From DAIOFH01 sp036745875 (GTDB taxonomy: Bacteria; Planctomycetota; SZUA-567), in contig DAIOFH010000077.1 in assembly GCA_036745875.1 (NCBI GenBank), positions 1-18,837 of the forward strand: a DNA stretch of 18,837 nt. The letters are read 5' to 3'. The notes beneath the pieces are model-generated. The model ran no database searches, was not told the DNA's origin, and was given only the letters and a program-made list of their open reading frames with translations. Each line of letters begins with the position of its first letter. The first letter of the stretch is position 1. The position numbers were made by a program, and so were the translations under genes. Positions 14,048-18,837 of this stretch are shown one piece after another.

Positions 14048-14952
14048 TATTGTGGAGATTTAGAAAGGGACCAGGCGGCATTTTTGAGATTGGCCATGAC
14101 CAGATCCGACCACTCCTGGCCGCCGTGTCCGCCGATTTTGATGGCGGGTTTGGTTTTCCCGTGGAAATCGCTGCCGCAGGTGAAAAGGACACCGGCTTTT
14201 TCAGCCTCGTTGTGCCAGTATGCGGAATCGTCCGGAGAGTGGTAGCTGCAAAAGGCCTCGATCCCCCGTACCCCTTCCGCCAGTATGCCGGGAAGCTTGT
14301 CCCTGTTCCCTTCAAGGGATTTTTCTGGATGGGCGATAACCGGAACGCCGCCTGTGTCCACGACCAACTCGACGGCTTTTCGGAGAGGCATGATGGAAAT
14401 TTTGACAGACGCTGGTTTGCCGGGGGAACAATAGTCCCAGTAAAAGTTGACAAAGGGATTGTCGTCGCGCGCGCCGCCAGGGCGGAAGGGGGAGAGAAGG
14501 GGATTGTCCCCATTCCTTGGGTCGGCGAGGGCGACTTCGGCCAGGAGTTCGGCGGTGACTATGCCGTTCTTGGCCTTGGCCATGACTGCTTTGCCGTCGA
14601 TGTGGATCCCTAGTCCCTGCACCAGCTTTATCCGTGTAGAAGCCATCTCCCTTTCCTGCGACTCAATGTCGTCCCATAGCTTCTGGTAGCGAATGTCCAG
14701 GTGGTCGATATACAGCCCCAGGAGGTGGACTTCTATCCCCTGGTACAAACAGTCGATTTCTATGCCGGGGATGACGCATATGCCCCTTTTTTTTCCTTCA
14801 ATCAGTGCTTCCGCGACAGCGGAGGATGTGTTGTGGTCGGCGATAGCTATGTGCTCCATCCCCGCCCTCTTTGCCATTGACACCAGTTGGGCGGGAGGAA
14901 TTTCCCCGTCGGGACTGTAGCTGGAATGCATATGAAGGTCTATGTTGGGCAT
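14047..14952 (-). CDS. PHP-domain phosphoesterase (RNase AM/YciV-like)
   Basis: A 301-residue PHP-family metal-dependent phosphoesterase. The metal-binding motifs are visible in order: HMH (7-9) with Asp15 in SPDG, ADHNT (38-42), GIEI with Glu65, His76 in EVHLLGLYI, His208 in VIAHPE and Asp262/His264 in CGSDFHG. This order and spacing match bacterial 5'-3' exoribonuclease AM / 3',5'-nucleotide bisphosphate phosphatase (YciV) proteins, which act on short RNAs or pAp-type nucleotides. The exact substrate is inference, and histidinol-phosphatase-like members share the fold. AAGGA (14965-14961) lies 8 nt before the ATG. The gene follows the DUF1667 gene in the same direction after 124 bases, with an inverted repeat in between, and may be partly co-transcribed. 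Confidence 0.9.
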   Translation of the reverse strand: MPNIDLHMHSSYSPDGEIPPAQLVSMAKRAGMEHIAIADHNTSSAVAEALIEGKKRGICVIPGIEIDCLYQGIEVHLLGLYIDHLDIRYQKLWDDIESQEREMASTRIKLVQGLGIHIDGKAVMAKAKNGIVTAELLAEVALADPRNGDNPLLSPFRPGGARDDNPFVNFYWDYCSPGKPASVKISIMPLRKAVELVVDTGGVPVIAHPEKSLEGNRDKLPGILAEGVRGIEAFCSYHSPDDSAYWHNEAEKAGVLFTCGSDFHGKTKPAIKIGGHGGQEWSDLVMANLKNAAWSLSKSPQ

Positions 14953-14965
14953 GGCGCGTATCCTT

Positions 14966-15015
14966 GGGCGGTTTCACAAACTACCCGCAAAAAACAACTA
15001 TCCATGAAACCGCCC
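14966..15015 (-). promoter_or_regulatory. Long inverted repeat just before the PHP ribosome site
   Basis: GGGCGGTTTCA (15015-15005 on minus) pairs perfectly over 11 bp with TGAAACCGCCC (14976-14966), leaving a 28-nt loop that holds a T6 run. The stem ends directly against the AAGGA ribosome site of the PHP gene, so folding could affect its translation. A weak promoter-like pair (TTTACT, 17 nt, GATAGT) overlaps the upstream arm. Confidence 0.5.
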
Positions 15016-15076
15016 CGGAAGTAAACAAAATATGCCTCCGTACCGCCTTGCGCCGGAAAACCGTCTTGGACCCGCG

Positions 15077-15430
15077 TCAATCGATGCTTTGCGTGGCGAT
15101 CACCGAAACGCCGGTGCCGCAGACGTCCTCGATAATCACCGAGCCGCACGCAATCGGCGCGGCCGGCTGGAGGCCGTATATGGCGTTGACGCATTCCCGC
15201 ATGAGGCGCTTGGGGATCGGGGCGGCGGTTTTTACGCTGAAGGGACGCCGGCGGTTGGAGGCCCGCATCAGCGCGGTTACGGTGCGCACGGGATTGAGCG
15301 CCTCCTGACGCGCGTAATCCACGCCGCGCCGGCAGGCGTTTCCCGCCACCGACGCCACCTCCGTCCCCTCCACCCCAACAGACAAACGACAGCCCATCGG
15401 ACAGTTGATGCAAATAAAGCTCTTTTCCAT
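15077..15430 (-). CDS. DUF1667 Cys-rich (probable Fe-S) protein
   Basis: A 117-residue small protein of the DUF1667 family. The N-terminus carries CxxCPMGC (Cys7, Cys10, Cys14) and a fourth Cys at 33 in GNACRRG, a spacing that suggests an iron-sulfur cluster. Cys80, Cys95 and Cys104 lie in the second half. The middle segment NPVRTVTALM and the motif PFSVKTAAPIPK are typical of the family. DUF1667 genes commonly follow a GlpA-like dehydrogenase and an FAD/NAD(P) oxidoreductase, as here, so an electron-transfer subunit is likely. An ATG at 15436 overlaps the upstream stop (ATGA), but GGAGG is only 1 nt from it and 7 nt from the ATG at 15430. I chose the latter, which also matches usual N-termini. 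Confidence 0.9.
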   Translation of the reverse strand: MEKSFICINCPMGCRLSVGVEGTEVASVAGNACRRGVDYARQEALNPVRTVTALMRASNRRRPFSVKTAAPIPKRLMRECVNAIYGLQPAAPIACGSVIIEDVCGTGVSVIATQSID

Positions 15431-15432
15431 CC

Positions 15433-16692
15433 TCATGCCTCCACTTTGACGATAACCGGGCCGCCCCCAGCCACAGCGTCGCTCCGAGACACCGCGATGT
15501 CGGACATCTCGCCCGGCGCAAGGACCAGGCGCTTCGCGGCGGCGACCGTTCTCCCGCCGGATTGTACCGTCACCTTGCAGTTGGTGTAGACTTCCGTCGG
15601 CCGGAACATCAGCCGGATCGTGTTTTCCTCGCCTTCGCGGCGGATATACTGCGGAACCGTTCCCGCCACGCCGTCGCCGTCGATGACCGGTATGCAGTCG
15701 CCGTGCTTCGGGCTGAAAAGCCCGTCCCGCACATACAGGGCGGCGTTGGCGCCCGCGACCTCGCTCTCTAGGCTGACATTGTCGACCATGTCGTGCACAT
15801 GCAAAACATTGCCGCAGGAAAAAATGCCCGGCAGCGACGTATGGAAGGCGTCGTCGACGACCGCGCCCCTGCTTGTCCCGGAAATCGCCACGCCTGCGGC
15901 GCGGGACAGTTCGTTTTCGGGGATCAGACCCGCCGAGACGAGGAGCGTGTCGCAGGGAATGACCCGCTCGCTGCCCTCGATCGGCCGTCGCCCGCCGTCG
16001 ACCGAGGCGACGGTGACCGACTCCACCCTGCCGCGCCCGGCGATGTTCACCACCGTGCTGTTGTAGGAGAGAGGGATGTTGAAATCGTGGAGGCACTGGG
16101 AAATGTTTCGCGCCAGCCCACTCGAATGCGGCATGATTTCCACCACCTCGCGGATCTTCGCTCCCTCCAGGACAAACTGCCTCGCCATGATCAGGCCGAT
16201 GTCACCGGAGCCGAGGATGACCATCTCCCTGCCCGGAAGGTAGCCCTCCAGGTTGAGGTAGCGCTGGGCCGTCCCGGCGCTGAACACCCCCGCCGGTCGC
16301 GAACCGGGGATAAGCAGCGAGCCCCGTGAGCGTTCGCGGCAGCCCATGGCCAGCACCACCGCGCCTGCTTGGATCCTTTCCAGGCCCCTGGCCGAGTTGA
16401 CCAGCGTCACAACCAGGTCGGGAGTGATCCCGAGGACGAAGGTGTCGGTGAGAAAGGGCACGTTTTCCTTATGGACGCGGTCGGTATAGCGCTTGGCGTA
16501 TTCGGTGCCGGTCAAATCCTCCCGGAATTTGTGCACGCCGAAGCCATTGTGTATGCACTGACGCAGGATGCCGCCGAGGAGGGGCGAGCGTTCGACGATC
16601 AGCACGTCCTTCACGCCGCGTTCCCGCGCGGCCAGTGCGGCCGCCATGCCGGCCGAACCCCCTCCTATGATGAGAACGTCGGTTTTATTCAT
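15433..16692 (-). CDS. FAD/NAD(P)-dependent oxidoreductase (partner of GlpA-like dehydrogenase)
   Basis: A 419-residue two-dinucleotide-domain flavoprotein. The FAD-binding GGGSAG is at residues 10-15, with the acid ERSPLLGG at 34-41. The motif QCIHNGFG (45-52) is characteristic of this subfamily. The second Rossmann motif GSGDIG (161-166) fits NAD(P) binding, and PGIFSCGNVLHVHDMVDNV (288-306) is the conserved FAD-contacting segment. There is no CxxC redox pair of thioredoxin-reductase type. It probably takes electrons from the GlpA-like subunit and exchanges them with NAD(P) or another carrier (inference). Its start overlaps the end of the upstream gene by 8 nt, with GAGGA just before it, and its stop overlaps the DUF1667 gene. 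Confidence 0.93.
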   Translation of the reverse strand: MNKTDVLIIGGGSAGMAAALAARERGVKDVLIVERSPLLGGILRQCIHNGFGVHKFREDLTGTEYAKRYTDRVHKENVPFLTDTFVLGITPDLVVTLVNSARGLERIQAGAVVLAMGCRERSRGSLLIPGSRPAGVFSAGTAQRYLNLEGYLPGREMVILGSGDIGLIMARQFVLEGAKIREVVEIMPHSSGLARNISQCLHDFNIPLSYNSTVVNIAGRGRVESVTVASVDGGRRPIEGSERVIPCDTLLVSAGLIPENELSRAAGVAISGTSRGAVVDDAFHTSLPGIFSCGNVLHVHDMVDNVSLESEVAGANAALYVRDGLFSPKHGDCIPVIDGDGVAGTVPQYIRREGEENTIRLMFRPTEVYTNCKVTVQSGGRTVAAAKRLVLAPGEMSDIAVSRSDAVAGGGPVIVKVEA

Positions 16693-18181
16693 AGCTGTCC
16701 TCCTCGAACCTGCACGAGCAGGCGGCCCCGACCAGTATGGGGGAACCCTTGCCGCTCTGGGGAATATCCATGGGATCGACTCCCCACTCCTCCGCGAGAA
16801 TCTGCACGACGCGGGGGCCGCAAAAACCGCCCTGGCAGCGTCCCATCCCGGCGCGGGTGCGCATTTTCACCGCGTTGACGCTTTTCGCGCCCAGCGGGCG
16901 GCGGATGGACTGGCGCACTTCGGCCTCGGTGACCAGCTCGCAGCGGCAGACTATCTTTCCGTAATTCGGGTCCTTGCGGACGGCGGCGGCGCGTTCCTCA
17001 TCGTTCATTTCGCGAAAGCTCTTAATGGCGTCGCGCCCAACGACAAAATCCGCCTTCGCGGCAGGCTTAAGCCTGTCGACCGCCAGGGCTGCGAGATGCA
17101 CCCCGATGGCAGGGGCGGCGGTTAGGCCGGGGGACTCGATGCCGGCGGCGTTGAAAAAGCCGGGAGCGCCGACGGCTTCGCCGATGATGAAATCGTCCCG
17201 GTCGCCGTGTGCGCGCAGCCCGCCGTAGGCGGTGATGCAGCCGTCGCGGGGGAATTTCGGGACATGGCGGGCGATGGGGAGGTGCTTCCAATTTTCCTCG
17301 AAATAATCGAGAATGCGGTTGAGGCTCCGTGCCGTGGTGGAGGCGTCGTCGGGGTCGGTGCAGTCTTCTGCGTCGCAGCCGAGGATCACCGTGCCGTCGG
17401 CGGAAGGCATGATGCCCTGGCCCTTCGTGTGGCCGCCGCCCGGCAGTTTTTTCGGCGTTTGGGTAATGGTGGTGTCGACGTATTGGCTGAACTCCCGGTC
17501 CATCATGATATGCGATCCATAGCGCGGCGTTATGGTGAACTTGTCCGGGGAGACCATATTGTTGAACTTGTCCGCATGGGTGCCGGCGCAGTTGAAAACC
17601 AGTTTCGTTTCGAAATCGCCGTTATTGGTGGAAATTTTCCAGCCCCCGCCGCCGCGCTCGACAGCGTCGGCGCGCGTTTCCAGCTTGAATTCAACCCCGT
17701 TCAGGGCGGCGTTTTCCGCCATGGCGATGACGAGCCCATAGGGACAGACGATGCCCCCGGACTCGCAGTTCAGCGCGCCCACGACCTCGTCGCCGATTTC
17801 GGGGAAACGGTCGCGCAGGGCCCGGCCCGTCAGCACGGACACCGGTACGCCGTTCTGCCGGGCCATATCCTCCAGATGCCGGATCTCTCCCATATCCGCT
17901 TCGGATGTCGCGATGATCATGGTGCCGTTACGCTGGAACGGAACTGCCAGTTCGGAACACAGTTGGTCGAACATACGGTTGCCCAATACATTGAATTTCG
18001 CTTTCAGTGTTCCCGGGGTCGGGTCGAACCCGCCGTGCACCATGGCGGAATTCCCTTTACTGGTCGCGGCGCAGACGTCCGGGCTCTTTTCCAGGACCAG
18101 CACGCGCAGTTGATGGCGCGCCAGCTCCCTGGCGACCGAGCACCCCGTCACCCCGGCACCGATTATTATTGCGTCCCACAT
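16685..18181 (-). CDS. GlpA-like FAD-dependent dehydrogenase with BFD-like [2Fe-2S] domain
   Basis: A 498-residue flavoprotein of the DAO/GlpA type, probably an anaerobic sn-glycerol-3-phosphate dehydrogenase or a close relative acting on a 2-hydroxy acid. The FAD motif GAGVTG is at 8-13. NSAMVHGGFDPTPGTLKAKF is the family's signature after the first Rossmann fold. A C-terminal BFD-like domain holds four Cys in the order CxC (412, 414) and CxxxxC (449, 454 in GRCQGGFCGP), the usual [2Fe-2S] ligands. Two more Cys form CSC (488, 490) near the end. The frame is open from 18229, but the ATG at 18181 gives the correct N-terminus and has AAGGAAG about 7 nt upstream. It is the first gene of a three-gene operon with overlapping ends. 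No glycerol kinase or facilitator is in view, so the substrate stays inferred. Confidence 0.92.
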   Translation of the reverse strand: MWDAIIIGAGVTGCSVARELARHQLRVLVLEKSPDVCAATSKGNSAMVHGGFDPTPGTLKAKFNVLGNRMFDQLCSELAVPFQRNGTMIIATSEADMGEIRHLEDMARQNGVPVSVLTGRALRDRFPEIGDEVVGALNCESGGIVCPYGLVIAMAENAALNGVEFKLETRADAVERGGGGWKISTNNGDFETKLVFNCAGTHADKFNNMVSPDKFTITPRYGSHIMMDREFSQYVDTTITQTPKKLPGGGHTKGQGIMPSADGTVILGCDAEDCTDPDDASTTARSLNRILDYFEENWKHLPIARHVPKFPRDGCITAYGGLRAHGDRDDFIIGEAVGAPGFFNAAGIESPGLTAAPAIGVHLAALAVDRLKPAAKADFVVGRDAIKSFREMNDEERAAAVRKDPNYGKIVCRCELVTEAEVRQSIRRPLGAKSVNAVKMRTRAGMGRCQGGFCGPRVVQILAEEWGVDPMDIPQSGKGSPILVGAACSCRFEEDSYE

Positions 18182-18281
18182 GGCTATGCTTCCTTTCAGG
18201 TAGAGATATAGTGCGTTTGCCGGTTGCAAGTCGGCGCAGTGGGCGGTTTTCTGCGTTGACTGCGGCCCGGCGGTGAATGAA

Positions 18282-18324
18282 ATCTATCGATCTATCATGC
18301 AAATGAATCGGGATAAATCTATCA
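18282..18324. repeat. ATCTATC repeats in the leader of the GlpA-like operon
   Basis: The 7-mer ATCTATC occurs at 18282-18288, 18290-18296 and 18318-18324, the first two spaced one base apart, and again at 18595-18601. Spaced repeats like these upstream of an operon can be binding sites for a regulator. No known consensus is recognised. Confidence 0.35.
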
Positions 18325-18334
18325 CAGTTTGAAA

Positions 18335-18447
18335 ATAGAATAAGCTAATATTCTATGTGGGTGAAGAAAAACCGAGTAGATGAACGGTAGAACATCTACA
18401 GCGGGCCACGCACCCCCGGCGCTCCGTTCGAGTAGAAAAACACCCAC
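18335..18447 (-). promoter_or_regulatory. Candidate structured leader RNA of the GlpA-like operon
   Basis: Downstream of the minus-strand promoter at 18465-18493 the leader can fold in several ways. GTGGGTG (18447-18441 on minus) pairs with CACCCAC (18363-18357). Inside this, GTAGATG (18399-18393) pairs with CATCTAC (18382-18376) across 10 nt and is followed within a few bases by TTTTTC. Just after the outer stem ATAGAATA and TATTCTAT (18356-18349 and 18342-18335) form an 8-bp hairpin with a 6-nt loop, followed by TTTTC. The arrangement suggests attenuation or a riboswitch-like element. No known class is recognised. Confidence 0.45.
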
Positions 18448-18464
18448 TTTCCGCTTCTTCATTT

Positions 18465-18493
18465 ACTATCGTTTTTGGCTGCCGCATTGTCAA
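18465..18493 (-). promoter_or_regulatory. Promoter of the GlpA-like operon
   Basis: On the minus strand a perfect -35 TTGACA (18493-18488) and -10 GATAGT (18470-18465, 4 of 6) are separated by exactly 17 nt. The predicted start is near 18458, giving a leader of about 277 nt before the ATG at 18181. Confidence 0.6.
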
Positions 18494-18644
18494 CTATAAA
18501 AGCTGGAAATGCCAACAGGTTACGCAATTTTTATTAAGGCTTGGGGAGCGAAACGCGCAATTTTTTCGAAAAAGGAGCGTTGCGACGAAACACAATCTAT
18601 CTTCGGTGAAAGTTTTTTCCTAAAAATAGAAAAATGAGAGGTAA

Positions 18645-18697
18645 TCTATTGACATCGCCGCATTGCGCGTGCTAAATAGAAAAAGGCGATCAATAGA
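18645..18697. repeat. Imperfect inverted repeat enclosing a promoter
   Basis: TCTATTGACATCGCC (18645-18659) and GGCGATCAATAGA (18685-18697) are inverse copies that differ by a 2-nt insertion. They flank the -35 and -10 of the rightward promoter at 18649-18677. Short ATAGAA-type words recur around them (18335, 18626, 18676, 18693). Confidence 0.5.
18649..18677 (+). promoter_or_regulatory. Rightward consensus-like promoter leading out of the window
   Basis: A perfect -35 TTGACA (18649-18654), a 17-nt spacer and -10 CTAAAT (18672-18677, 3 of 6, preceded by TG) point right. No coding start with a ribosome site follows before the end of the window, so the target lies beyond 18837. From 18500 to 18837 I see no gene on either strand. 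Confidence 0.5.
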
Positions 18698-18837
18698 AAG
18701 TCAACACTTCGCTTCGTCGCCAAATCCTTGCCGGTTACGCACCTTGGACCCTGTCGATTCGCTTGCGCCCGTGAACCTTCTGGTACTACAGTAGCGGATT
18801 GAATTTTGTTCGTTTTCTATAATGACATTTCCTTGCA

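Noticed and set aside
15077..16096. A 339-codon minus-strand frame overlapping the oxidoreductase gene
   Set aside because: Only its last 117-119 codons (DUF1667) make protein sense; the part above 15436 is an Arg/Gly-rich out-of-frame reading of the oxidoreductase gene.
17207..18211. A 334-codon plus-strand frame opposite the GlpA-like gene
   Set aside because: It is an antisense shadow of a gene whose FAD and Fe-S motifs are clear, with no recognisable domain of its own.
18700..18800. GC-rich stretch after the rightward promoter, considered as an RNA gene or rRNA leader
   Set aside because: I could not fold it into a tRNA or match it to rRNA, and no box or stem repeats were convincing. 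It is probably just the 5' leader of the next gene.
1..18837. CRISPR arrays, insertion sequences, integrases, toxin-antitoxin or phage genes
   Set aside because: No evenly spaced direct repeats, no transposase or integrase motifs and no small toxin-antitoxin pair were seen on either strand.

Overview
The window is about 18.8 kb of moderately GC-rich bacterial chromosome. It carries core metabolism, one complete multi-gene membrane/AAA+ operon and no recognisable phage, plasmid, IS element or CRISPR array. Lipoprotein and Sec signal peptides, Shine-Dalgarno sites and sigma-70-like promoters point to an ordinary bacterium, probably diderm. The gene mix (DUF4129/DUF4350/MoxR/DUF58/SpoIIM-like/RDD operon, a GlpA-like/oxidoreductase/DUF1667 trio, a small stand-alone E2-like protein) would fit an anaerobic or facultative member of the PVC group or a neighbouring phylum. 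That placement is inference and weak.

Layout, left to right. (1) 1-900: a leftward tRNA-Ala(GGC) behind a promoter and a terminator-like hairpin, then a rightward GNAT acetyltransferase. (2) 1000-3500: rightward citrate synthase with a strong terminator, convergent with a leftward E2-fold acyltransferase domain that has lost its catalytic residues. (3) 3400-6420: leftward argininosuccinate synthase with its own promoter and terminator, then a proline-rich lipoprotein ended by a strong terminator. (4) 6450-12801: a remnant of a dehydrogenase C-terminus, then a tightly packed rightward six-gene operon: DUF4129, DUF4350, MoxR ATPase, DUF58, SpoIIM-like, RDD. (5) 12890-13900: a shared hairpin and a leftward polytopic membrane protein with a good promoter and an 18-bp palindrome in its leader. 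(6) 13945-15016: a leftward PHP-family phosphoesterase with inverted repeats at both ends. (7) 15077-18500: a leftward operon encoding a GlpA-like FAD dehydrogenase with a [2Fe-2S] BFD-like tail, an FAD/NAD(P) oxidoreductase and a small Cys-rich DUF1667 protein, behind a leader of about 280 nt that can fold into several hairpins. (8) 18500-18837: non-coding in view, with a consensus-like rightward promoter inside an inverted repeat, probably serving a gene beyond the window.

How the parts may work together: citrate synthase and argininosuccinate synthase are housekeeping enzymes. In the six-gene operon the MoxR ATPase and the vWA-like DUF58 protein are the probable chaperone pair, acting with four membrane proteins at the inner membrane. 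The GlpA-like trio probably oxidises sn-glycerol-3-phosphate or a related hydroxy-acid and passes electrons through FAD and Fe-S centres.

Most worth a second look: the catalytically dead stand-alone E2 domain, the promoter-hairpin-tRNA arrangement at the left edge, the structured leader of the GlpA-like operon, the promoter/inverted-repeat cluster at the right edge, and the six-gene MoxR operon, whose family is widespread but has no settled function.
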